From contig QEVT01000018.1 in NCBI GenBank assembly GCA_003576755.1, positions 1 to 35,013 on the forward strand: 35,013 nt of DNA. Direction: 5' to 3'. Position numbers and translations under genes: made by a program. Below, one piece after another: positions 7,513 to 15,878 of this stretch (the first letter of the stretch is position 1; the number at the start of each line of letters is the position of its first letter). The notes under the pieces were generated by a model. It was not told the origin of the DNA and searched no databases. It saw only the letters and a program-made list of their open reading frames with translations. Origin of the DNA: a bacterium (GTDB lineage: Bacteria > Chloroflexota > Anaerolineae > Epilineales > Epilineaceae).

Positions 7513-10500
7513 CTACCGCACGACGACCTTGTCCGATCCGGACCGCCCGAAGGTCTCGGGGTGGTACAGCTCCTCGGCCTTCGCCGGCGGGACGACGAAC
7601 GTGCCGGGCGTCGTGGCGCGCGCGATGTAGTCGTAGGTGTACACCCCCGCCCACACCACGTTGCCGAACACCTCCACCCGCTCGTCGCGGAACGCCACGT
7701 GGTCGTACCAGCGCCACCAGCGCCACCACGGCCAGGTGTCGCCGCCGACGGCGTCGGCGTCGTCCACCGGCGGAGCCGAGGCGCTGACGGCCAGGTCGGG
7801 GTTGACCGCCTCGAGCCCGGCCGGCAGCGGGTCGACGAGCGCCACGTGGTAGCGCCGCGCCGTGGCCACCAGCGTCAGCCGCACGCGCACCCGCTTGCCC
7901 GCCCCGATGGTCCACGTGCCGTCCGCCCCGCGGCGCACGTCCACCGGGTCGTCGACCGGCTCGTACGTCCGCTCGACGCTGAAGCCGCGCTCCAGCGGCG
8001 CGAGCACCAGGTCGCGCGGCGCGTAGCGCAACCCCAGCCGGTAGTACAACCGCCCCGGGCCGTCCTTCTGCAGCACCACCGGCGTGACGGCGCCCTCGGG
8101 CAGCGCGGCCATCGGGACGTCGGTCTGGCCGCGGTCCGCCGTGCGTCCGCGGAACGCCGTCTCGCCGACGAAGCCGTCCCCGAGCCACGCCCGCGCCACG
8201 AAGTCCGGCGTCACGCCCTCGTAGGCCCGGAAGTAGCGGTCGAGCGCCAGCAGCACCCACGCGTTCTCCTGCGTCGACGACCACCGGCCGCGCACCCGGC
8301 CCTCCAAGAGGCCGCGCACGACCTTCGGGATGAGGTCGCTGTCGGGCTGGTCGCCGATCAGGGCCTCGAGCACGATCGCGTCCGCGCGGCGGTTGCTCGC
8401 CAGGAGCACGTTGCCCGCCTCCTCGTCGTAGCCCGTCGTGAACTGCGCCGTCCCGGCCTCCTCGACCGCCGCGTTGGCCAGCCGGCGGCGGATCTCGGCC
8501 ACCTCGGCCGCCGAGCCGGCGTCGCCCGAGAGCACGCCCAGCAGCCAGCCCAGGACCTCGACCGACGCGTCGCCCGACTCGGCGAACAGCGCGCGCGCCT
8601 CGCCCGGCTGGCGGTCGCCGAGCAGCATCCGCACGTACAGCGCGTACGCCCGCATCGTGCGGCGCGTGACGGCGTCGTAGTCGAGCGCCCGCATCGCGTC
8701 GTCGATGTCCGTCAGGTAGCGCTTGGCCCGCTCCACCGTCTCGGCCGGCGCCGCGTAGCCCTTGGCCCCCGCGCGCGCCAGCGCGTGCGCCGCGTGCACG
8801 CTGGCGAACGGCCACGACCGACCGGCGGCCGACCACCAGTCCCAACCGCCGTCGCCGTTCTGCATCGCCGCCAGCTTGTCGACGTCGCGCCGGATCGTCG
8901 CGTCGACCTCGGCGGCGTCCGGCAGGCCGGGGGCGCCGAACGCGAACAGGACGTCCTTGAGCGCCACGGTGGCGATCAGGCGCGATGCGATCTGCTCCGA
9001 GCCCTCGTACGGGTACGTCTGGAGGTACACGAACGCGTCGGTCAGCTCGGAAAGGGCCGTGCTGCTGGTCGTCAGCTCCAAGCCCCCGAACTGCGGCACG
9101 GCGTCCGGCGGGCGCCGCACCGGCTGCGCGATCGCGCCGTCGTCGACCTGGCCGTAGGTCGCGAACGCCTCGGTCGTCGCCGGCGTCCATACCGGCAACG
9201 TCACCCGCTGCGCGTCGCCGACGTCGCCGGCGAACGCACCGGCCTGGAACGCGGCGGTGCCCGGCATGTCGGCCGCGGCCGGGAACCGCACCTCGACGCG
9301 GTCGCCCGCCGGCACCGTCACCCGCAGCCCGGCGCGCGACGTGCCGTCGGCCGCGTCCACGGCGCCCTCGGTCAGGCGGAGGTTGGCCGCCCGCACGACG
9401 ACATCGGTCACGAGGTCGCCGTCGGTCTGGTTCTGGACCACGACCGGCAGCTCGAACACGTCGCCGAAGTTGAGGAAGCGCGGCGCGCTGGGCCGGACGA
9501 TCAGCGGCAGGCGCGCCGTCAGCGCGTGCTCGCCCGTCCCGAACCGCTGCGCGCCGTCGGTCGCCACGGCCGTGACGCGGTAGCGCGTGACGTTGTCGGG
9601 CAGGTCCACCGCGGCCGACACCCGCCCCTCGGCGTCGGTGGTCAGGCCCGGCACGAACGCCGCCAACGGGTCGAGGTCGGTGCGCTCGCGGATGGCGGGC
9701 GCCGGCGCGCCGGCCGGCGCGCCGGCCGCCCGCATCACCTTGGACTCCTCGGCGACCATCGCCATCGGCGCCAGCGACGGGGCGGCCTCGGCGCCGAAGT
9801 CCATCATCATGGCACCGTCGAGCGACCGGTGCGACCACTCCCCGGTCTGCGCGACCATGTCGGCCATCCCGCCGCCGGCCCCGCCCTGCGCCAACGCCGC
9901 CGGGTCGGCCAGCGCGACGAACGCGCGCTGGTGCAGGTCGGACACGTCGGCGCCGCGGCGGGGGTAGAAGGTGGCCACGGGGTCGGGGATCCGGTACGCG
10001 TCGAGCGCCAGCACGGCCTCGTCGACCACGACGAGCGCGACCTCGGCCCCGGCGAGCGGCCGGCCGTCGGCGTCGGCGACGGCGACGTCGACGGTCGTCG
10101 ATCCGCCGGGCGCCACCGCCGCGTCGCGCGGCGTCGCCGACACGCCGAGCGTGCGCACGCGCGGCGGCACCGACAGGTCGATCGACCCCGACGCGTACGC
10201 CGGACGGGGCGGGAGCGGCGCGGCGTCGTCGGTGCCGCCCGCCGCGGCGCCGTCGTCGGTCGCCGCGCCATCATCGGCGGACCGCGCCGCGGCGCCGACG
10301 AGGTCGAGCTGCACCGTGAAGTTCGGCAACAGCGTCTCGTCCACCGGCACCCGGAGCGTCGTCGACGGGCCGTCGAGCGTCACGCGCTCGGTGCGGACCA
10401 GGCCCGACCGCCGGATGCTGAGCAGCCCCTCGGCCGGCGCGAACGGCGCCTGCACGAGGATCTCGGCGGTGTCGCCGGGCTGATACTCGGCCTGGTCGGG

Positions 10501-13500
10501 GACGAGCTGGACCTCCTCACGCTCGACGCCGCGCCGGGGCCGCTCCGGGCCGCCGGCCACCCACAGCCGGATCTCGGTGCGGTTCGGGCGGCCGTCGGCG
10601 TCGGCGATGTCGGCCGTCACGCGGTACTCGCCGCCGCCCTCGAAGGTCAGGTCGCACGCCGCGGCCTCGGCGGCCGACGTCAGGTCGCACGTGCCCGCCG
10701 GGGCAAACGCCTCGACGTAGCGCTCGCCCCGCCACGTGCCGTCGACGCGCTCGGCGCGCAGCGCGATGGCCCGGCCGGCCACGCGCCGGCCGTCGAGGTC
10801 GGCCACGATCGCCTCGACCGTGAACGGCCGGCCGGCCTGCACGAACCAGCGGTCGGCGCGCAGGCCGACGTAGTCGCGCGCCGGGTGCACCATGAACGCG
10901 GCGCTGCCCGTCCACGCCTGGCGGTTGACGTCCATCACGCTCGCCTCGGCGCGGAACGACGCCGCCGAGAGCGGGTAGACGCCGTCGAAGTCGATGGCCA
11001 GCCGGTGGGCGCCGGTGGCGTCGGTGCGGCCGGTGTGGACCTCGTACGTCGACTCGCCCTGGTCGGGGCCGAACGACCACGCCAGCCAGATCGGGCGCCA
11101 CGGCCCGAAGTGGAAGTCGTCCTGTCCGGGCGGCGTGAAGCTGGCCGGCGTCCCCGTGACGCTCCACTGGGTCTCGGCGTCGGGCAGCGGGCCGCCGGCG
11201 TAGTAGGCGGCGGTGGCCGCCACCACGCCGCGGTCGCCCAGGAGGTAATAGGGCTGCTCGGACGCCGCGGCGACCTCGAACTCGGGCCGCCGGAACTCGG
11301 CGACGTGGACGGCGAGGTGGAAGGTGCGCCCGAGCGGCGGCATGTCGCCGCCGGTGGCGGTCAGCTCGAGGTACGCCTGCCCGAGCTCGGCGTTCGCCGG
11401 CACGGCCACGGTGCCGTCGAACCCGCCGAACGGGTTGACCGACAGCTGGCCGGTCGGGCCCTCCTCGCCGTTCGGCAGGCGCAGGACCCACGCGACGTCG
11501 GTGGGCCCGCCGTCCAGGGGGCGGACGTCACCGCCCTTGCCGGGCTCGCCGACCCGGATCAGGCCCTTGAAGTGGACCGTCTCGCCGGGCTTGTAGAGGC
11601 CGCGGTCGGTGAAGCCGTACCATGCGAGCTGCGGGTCGGGACGGCTGAACACCCACCCGCCCCAGCCCCGCGGCAGGAGCGAGACATCGCCGTCCTTGCG
11701 CGCCACGACGACGGTCTGCGCGTCCTGCTCGGACCCGTCGGCGGTGTAACCCAGCGGGTCGAGCATCGCCAGCCCGTCGGCGTCGGTGGTCGGCCGCTGG
11801 CCGTCGGGCGGGCCGGCCACGGTGGCGCCGGCGACGGGGGCGCCGCCGGCCAGGTCGGTGACCCACACCAGCACGCCGTCGGTGTCGGTGAAGGCCGCCA
11901 GCCCCATGCGGGTGGCCTGCACCCAGCGCCACTGCGGGCGATTGGACCAGTTCGGGTCGTCCCACGCCCACGTGCCGGGCTCGACGACGACGAGCACCTG
12001 GCCGAGGCCGTCGGCGAGGGCGGGCGTGAGGTCGATCGGCACGGCGGTGAGCGCGTCGCGCTTGCCGGCGGGCTCGAGCGCGCCGGACCACGCCTCGGTG
12101 CCGGGCGGGGGCGGCGGGTTCTCGTCGCCCTGGCGGCGGCGGGCGTCCTGGTAGGCGGCCCACTGCTCGGGCTCGACCCGCAGGAGGCGGACGTTCAGGC
12201 GGTCGTTGTTGGTGCTGTACACCGTGAACGTCGGGCCGGCGGCGGGGTCGAGCACCACGGTCTCGTCGCCGGGGGCGTAGAGCGCGGGGCGCATGTCGCC
12301 GGTGTTGAACGTGGCGACGGCGTCGTCGCCGAGCGTCTGGCCGTAGACGTCGCGCAGCCCGGCGGGCAGCGTGACGCGGTAGGTGGTGCGGCCGACCGAG
12401 AGGCCGGAGACGAAGATCCGGTCGCCGCTCGCCTCGACACGCAGGCCCCCGAGCGCGGGCTCGACGGCGATGGCGGCGGGGTCGAAGGCCTCGAGGTCGA
12501 GGTCGTTGGTGAGCTGGATCCACCACGGCGCGAGCGGTTCGCAGTCGCTGGCGGTGTTGTGGCGCAGGCTGTCGAACGTGATGGCGGGCTGGCCGCCGCA
12601 CGTCAGCTCGGCGATGGCGAGCGGACCGTAGGTGTGGAACGGCAGGGTCCGGGCGGCGGTCGTCGTCAGCGGCCCTTCGGCGGACGGGAGGCCGGCGCCG
12701 AGGGTCAGCTGCACGCGGCTGTCGAGCGGGAGGGGGTCGACGGGGCGCACGGCGACCCAGCGGCCCTCGACGGTGTGCGTCACGCGGTCCATGATGCCGT
12801 CGTCGGCGGTGACCTCGGCGGTCTCGGCCAGGCGCAGCGCGACGGCGGCGCCGCCGGCGGTGGCGGTGAGGTGCGGGAGGACGGCCGCGGGGTCGACGCG
12901 CTGGTCGAAGGCGAGGAAGATGATCGGCTGGCGGTCGGTGGTGTCGTCGGCGGCGGGGACGTGGTCGACGAGGGCGGGGGGAGGGGTGCGGAAGGTCCAG
13001 GTGACCGCGGCCGGGAGGGCGGCGGCGGTGCCGGCGCTGCCGCCGTCGGTCCCCGCGGCGGCGGCAGTGCCGGCGGGGACGGTGGCGCGGTAGTCGGTGG
13101 CCATCGGGAAGCGGCCGCCTTCGGGCTCGAAGATGACGGTCTGCGAGCCGGCCCAGCGCCACTGGCCGGCGGGCTGCGGCTCGAGCGTGACGGGCACGTC
13201 GGCGGCGGCGAGGGCGCTGTGCGAGGTCAGCGGGACCATGGGCTGGTTGAACGTGACGGCCAGGCGCGGGGCGGTCTGGATGTCGCCTTCCGGCTGGTAG
13301 CGCGCGACCTCGAGCGCGGCGGCGGGCGCGGGGGGCGGGGCGCCGGCGGTGGTGTCGGGGGGGAACGGCTGGCGGAGGGTGTCGCCGGCGATGGCCGGGG
13401 GACGGGGGCCTGGGCGCAGGGCGAACGCGACCTGCGCGGAAGCGGCCTCGGGCAAGGGCGGGAGGCGCCGGAGCTGGGCCTGGACGTCGGCCTCGTCGAG

Positions 13501-13758
13501 GGGCTGGGAGGGGGCAACGGACGCGGGTGGCCCGGCGCCGTCGGCAGGCGACGCGTCGGAAAGGCGGAACCGGACGCCGGGGGTGGGCTCGGGCGCCATG
13601 AGGCCGCGGGCGCCGCCGCCCGCGGCCGCGCCGGGCTCGGTGGTGGGCGGCGCGGGCGGGGTGGGGGTGCGGGGTTTGCAGGCGGATGCCGTGGTGAGGG
13701 TCATGGCGGTCATCGCCGCGATGGCGAGGGCGCGGAGGGCCGGCGGGAGGGCGCGCAT
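7513..13758 (-). CDS. Alpha-2-macroglobulin family lipoprotein lacking the thioester cysteine
   Basis: A 2081-residue protein from ATG 13758, with AAAGG about 8 bases upstream; a GTG 9 bases earlier would overlap that site. The signal peptide ends in a lipobox-like ASA-C, so it is probably an envelope lipoprotein. A Pro/Gly/Ala-rich linker is followed by macroglobulin-type beta domains. The A2M signature block comes next (FVPGLTTDAEG, LPDNVTRYRVTAVA, RPSAPRFLNFGDVFELPV), then the alpha/alpha thioester domain and a C-terminal receptor-like domain. The expected thioester motif Y-P-Y-x-C-x-E-Q reads YPYEGSEQ: Gly1587 in full-start numbering, 1586 from ATG, codon GGC at 9001-9003. Glu and Gln are kept. 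Bacterial A2Ms trap proteases in the periplasm or outside the cell, and thioester-free subtypes exist. No penicillin-binding pbpC partner lies next to it. The family call is very sure; the mechanism without the thioester is uncertain. Confidence 0.95.
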   Translation of the reverse strand: MRALPPALRALAIAAMTAMTLTTASACKPRTPTPPAPPTTEPGAAAGGGARGLMAPEPTPGVRFRLSDASPADGAGPPASVAPSQPLDEADVQAQLRRLPPLPEAASAQVAFALRPGPRPPAIAGDTLRQPFPPDTTAGAPPPAPAAALEVARYQPEGDIQTAPRLAVTFNQPMVPLTSHSALAAADVPVTLEPQPAGQWRWAGSQTVIFEPEGGRFPMATDYRATVPAGTAAAAGTDGGSAGTAAALPAAVTWTFRTPPPALVDHVPAADDTTDRQPIIFLAFDQRVDPAAVLPHLTATAGGAAVALRLAETAEVTADDGIMDRVTHTVEGRWVAVRPVDPLPLDSRVQLTLGAGLPSAEGPLTTTAARTLPFHTYGPLAIAELTCGGQPAITFDSLRHNTASDCEPLAPWWIQLTNDLDLEAFDPAAIAVEPALGGLRVEASGDRIFVSGLSVGRTTYRVTLPAGLRDVYGQTLGDDAVATFNTGDMRPALYAPGDETVVLDPAAGPTFTVYSTNNDRLNVRLLRVEPEQWAAYQDARRRQGDENPPPPPGTEAWSGALEPAGKRDALTAVPIDLTPALADGLGQVLVVVEPGTWAWDDPNWSNRPQWRWVQATRMGLAAFTDTDGVLVWVTDLAGGAPVAGATVAGPPDGQRPTTDADGLAMLDPLGYTADGSEQDAQTVVVARKDGDVSLLPRGWGGWVFSRPDPQLAWYGFTDRGLYKPGETVHFKGLIRVGEPGKGGDVRPLDGGPTDVAWVLRLPNGEEGPTGQLSVNPFGGFDGTVAVPANAELGQAYLELTATGGDMPPLGRTFHLAVHVAEFRRPEFEVAAASEQPYYLLGDRGVVAATAAYYAGGPLPDAETQWSVTGTPASFTPPGQDDFHFGPWRPIWLAWSFGPDQGESTYEVHTGRTDATGAHRLAIDFDGVYPLSAASFRAEASVMDVNRQAWTGSAAFMVHPARDYVGLRADRWFVQAGRPFTVEAIVADLDGRRVAGRAIALRAERVDGTWRGERYVEAFAPAGTCDLTSAAEAAACDLTFEGGGEYRVTADIADADGRPNRTEIRLWVAGGPERPRRGVEREEVQLVPDQAEYQPGDTAEILVQAPFAPAEGLLSIRRSGLVRTERVTLDGPSTTLRVPVDETLLPNFTVQLDLVGAAARSADDGAATDDGAAAGGTDDAAPLPPRPAYASGSIDLSVPPRVRTLGVSATPRDAAVAPGGSTTVDVAVADADGRPLAGAEVALVVVDEAVLALDAYRIPDPVATFYPRRGADVSDLHQRAFVALADPAALAQGGAGGGMADMVAQTGEWSHRSLDGAMMMDFGAEAAPSLAPMAMVAEESKVMRAAGAPAGAPAPAIRERTDLDPLAAFVPGLTTDAEGRVSAAVDLPDNVTRYRVTAVATDGAQRFGTGEHALTARLPLIVRPSAPRFLNFGDVFELPVVVQNQTDGDLVTDVVVRAANLRLTEGAVDAADGTSRAGLRVTVPAGDRVEVRFPAAADMPGTAAFQAGAFAGDVGDAQRVTLPVWTPATTEAFATYGQVDDGAIAQPVRRPPDAVPQFGGLELTTSSTALSELTDAFVYLQTYPYEGSEQIASRLIATVALKDVLFAFGAPGLPDAAEVDATIRRDVDKLAAMQNGDGGWDWWSAAGRSWPFASVHAAHALARAGAKGYAAPAETVERAKRYLTDIDDAMRALDYDAVTRRTMRAYALYVRMLLGDRQPGEARALFAESGDASVEVLGWLLGVLSGDAGSAAEVAEIRRRLANAAVEEAGTAQFTTGYDEEAGNVLLASNRRADAIVLEALIGDQPDSDLIPKVVRGLLEGRVRGRWSSTQENAWVLLALDRYFRAYEGVTPDFVARAWLGDGFVGETAFRGRTADRGQTDVPMAALPEGAVTPVVLQKDGPGRLYYRLGLRYAPRDLVLAPLERGFSVERTYEPVDDPVDVRRGADGTWTIGAGKRVRVRLTLVATARRYHVALVDPLPAGLEAVNPDLAVSASAPPVDDADAVGGDTWPWWRWWRWYDHVAFRDERVEVFGNVVWAGVYTYDYIARATTPGTFVVPPAKAEELYHPETFGRSGSDKVVVR

Positions 13759-13855
13759 GGTGGGCACCTTTCTGCGTCTGGGTCGTGGCGGATTCCACGC
13801 ATCGCAGTTCCAACGTCGGCGCGGCGCCGATGGTTCCCTGGATCCCCCATCTCCC

Positions 13856-13877
13856 CCTCCCCCGAGGTTGGGGGAGG
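13856..13877. terminator. Hairpin between the cupredoxin gene stop and the alpha-2-macroglobulin start
   Basis: CCTCCCCC (13856-13863) and GGGGGAGG (13870-13877) form an 8-bp stem with a 6-nt loop, about 38 bp beyond the minus-strand stop of the cupredoxin gene. There is no U-run on either side. It may terminate or attenuate read-through into the alpha-2-macroglobulin gene. Alternatively it is one of the CTCCCC/GGGGAG dispersed hairpins common in GC-rich genomes. Confidence 0.4.
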
Positions 13878-13914
13878 AGGACGCGGGTGAGGGCCAGCCG
13901 GCCCGCGGGCTAGG

Positions 13915-15768
13915 TCACGGCCACGTCGGCGGCGACTTCAGGAGCAGCGGCAGGTAGATGCCCGGCCGCGGGGTCGGCGTCGGGTTGGTGGTGGTCGGCG
14001 TCGCCGTCGGCACGGTGGGCGTGGCCGCGGTGGGCGTCGGCTCGGTGGTGGCGGTGGCGGTCGGGGCGGGCACGAGGCTCGCGGCGGGCAGGCGGCGGAC
14101 CTGGTTGGAGTTCAGCGACGGCCCCATCGCGCCGGGGGCGTCGTTGACCGCCACGAGGGCGTCGCCGTTGGCGTCGAAGGCGATGGCGCTGATGCCGTGC
14201 AGATCGGTGGCGACGACGGCCTTGGCGCCGGGGGCGCATGGGGCGGCCGCCGTCCAGCACGCCGGGTCGATCGCCGAGAGGGTCGCCGGGAAGATCTCGG
14301 ACACGTACAGCCGGCCGGTGGGGCCGAGCGCGATGTCGGTCGGGGTCTTGAGGCCGTCGATGAACAGCGTGTTCTCGTCGGGGTCGAGGGCGTCGCCGTC
14401 GGCGTTCTTGTCCTCGAGGCGGCGGATCTGGGCCTCGGCGGCCGGCGAGAAGAGCGAGCCGAGCAGCGAGACGTAGGCCACGCCGTCCGTGTCGAACGCG
14501 ATGCCGGTCGGGATGGCCTGAGAGCCGTTGATCTCGGCGAAGACGGCGTAGGTGCCGAGCGTGCCGGTGGCGGGGTCGAGCTTGAGCATGTCGTTGGCGC
14601 CGGCGTCGGCGATGTAGACCATGCCGCCCGGCCCCGCGACGAGGCGCCACGGGTTGCTGTCGATGCCTTCGGCGCCCTGTTCGCCGCCGGGGTTGTTGGC
14701 CTGCTCGAACGCCAGCGGATCGGCGAGCACCGTGGCGCCGCCGGCATCGACGCGGAGGATCTTGGCCGCCTCGGCCGGGCGAAGGTGGCCGGGGCCGCCG
14801 GCCTGCGCCACGAGCACGACCTTGGCGGTGCCGGTGGCGGCGCCCGCGGGCCACTCGATGGCGTGGTTGGCGCCGACGACGCCGCCCCCCGGATCGAGCG
14901 AGTTGGTGAGGTTGCCGACGATGGTCGTGCGCTGCGCGGGGTCGGCCAGCGCGATGCGCTGGACGCGGCCGTCGCCGTTGCCCGGGGCGAAGTTCGGCGG
15001 GGCGGCCGTGCCGGTGCCGCCCTCGCTCACGAGCAGCGTGCCGTCGGCGGCCACGAAGAGGCCGTGGGGGTTGAGCAGGCCGGTGATCGGGCCGGCGGGC
15101 ACGGCGCCGCCGATGGTCAGCTTGCCCTCCATGCCGCGCGCCCGGTGGTTGCCGACCGAGCAGTAGTAGACGTACTCGCCCGGGATCGGCGGGGTCCGGA
15201 ACGTGAGGCTGGCATCCTCGCCGCCCCGGATGACCGGCGTGCGCTCGATCCGGCCGCCGTCGAGCTCGAACACGATGTCGTGCGGCGCGGCGCCGACGTT
15301 CTTGAGCTCGATCTTGAGGTCCTTGTCGGCCGCGGCGGCGATGGCGGCGGGGACGAACTTGAACTCCGACGCCTCGACCTTGACCTCGAGGCCGGACGAG
15401 GCCGTGACCGTCAGCTTGCCCTCCATGCCGCGCGCCCGATGGTTGCCGACCGAGCAGTAGTAGACGTACTCGCCGGGGGTCAACGGCGTCTGGAACGTCA
15501 CGCTCGCGTTCTCGCCGCCCCGGATGACGGCGGTGCGCTCGACCCGGCCGCCGTCGAGCTCGAACACGATGTCGTGCGGCGCGGCGCCGACGTTCTTGAG
15601 GTTGACCGTGAGGTCCTCGTCGACCTCGGCGGAGAGGGTGGCGGGAACGAACTTGAACTCCGATGCCTCGACGTCGACGGTCGGGCCGGCCGGGGCCGCG
15701 TGCGCGGCCAGCGTGCCGACGCCCACCCCGACGGCGGCGGCGAGCGCCAACCAGGTCTTGGGGATCAT
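13915..15768 (-). CDS. Secreted double-cupredoxin / ScyD-like beta-propeller protein
   Basis: A 617-residue protein from ATG 15768 with an excellent AAAGGAG six bases upstream. A signal peptide (KTWLALAAAVGVGVGTLAAHAAP) is followed by two near-identical plastocyanin-like domains. Both keep full type-1 copper ligand sets: His65/Cys105/His110/Met115 and His163/Cys203/His208/Met213 (APHDIVFEL, then YYCSVGNHRARGM). From about residue 225 it is an NHL/ScyD-like propeller (GLLNPHGLFVAADGTLLVSEGG, IPTGIAFDTDGVAYV, PTDIALGPTGRLYVSEIFP). A Thr/Pro linker and the tail PGIYLPLLLKSPPTWP close it. Role inferred: extracytoplasmic electron transfer or copper binding coupled to a propeller of unknown substrate. 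The two cupredoxin copies are almost identical in DNA, a recent internal duplication. It is a separate unit from the gene upstream, 110 bp away. Confidence 0.9.
   Translation of the reverse strand: MIPKTWLALAAAVGVGVGTLAAHAAPAGPTVDVEASEFKFVPATLSAEVDEDLTVNLKNVGAAPHDIVFELDGGRVERTAVIRGGENASVTFQTPLTPGEYVYYCSVGNHRARGMEGKLTVTASSGLEVKVEASEFKFVPAAIAAAADKDLKIELKNVGAAPHDIVFELDGGRIERTPVIRGGEDASLTFRTPPIPGEYVYYCSVGNHRARGMEGKLTIGGAVPAGPITGLLNPHGLFVAADGTLLVSEGGTGTAAPPNFAPGNGDGRVQRIALADPAQRTTIVGNLTNSLDPGGGVVGANHAIEWPAGAATGTAKVVLVAQAGGPGHLRPAEAAKILRVDAGGATVLADPLAFEQANNPGGEQGAEGIDSNPWRLVAGPGGMVYIADAGANDMLKLDPATGTLGTYAVFAEINGSQAIPTGIAFDTDGVAYVSLLGSLFSPAAEAQIRRLEDKNADGDALDPDENTLFIDGLKTPTDIALGPTGRLYVSEIFPATLSAIDPACWTAAAPCAPGAKAVVATDLHGISAIAFDANGDALVAVNDAPGAMGPSLNSNQVRRLPAASLVPAPTATATTEPTPTAATPTVPTATPTTTNPTPTPRPGIYLPLLLKSPPTWP
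15121..15700 (-). repeat. Direct repeat encoding the two cupredoxin domains (294-bp period)
   Basis: The segment at 15121-15180 recurs at 15415-15474 with a single base difference over 60 bp. Blocks around 15241-15305 and 15535-15600 are likewise nearly identical. The period is 294 bp (98 codons). The copies diverge mainly in the strands before the first His ligand and at the ends. Confidence 0.85.
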
Positions 15769-15878
15769 GGGTGCTCCTTTGGATTTCCGTTTCGGGCACC
15801 AAGTATTGACTGACCGGCCGCCGGTCGCCAACTCGCGGCCCGGCGCGCGACGGCCGGCGAGCGACCGGCCGCCGCGCG

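Noticed and set aside
7417..13890. A 2157-codon open frame antisense to the alpha-2-macroglobulin gene
   Set aside because: It is Arg/Gly/Ala/Val-rich low-complexity sequence with no domain, signal or ribosome site. In DNA with G or C at nearly every third position, stop codons on the antisense frame are rare, so long shadow frames are expected.
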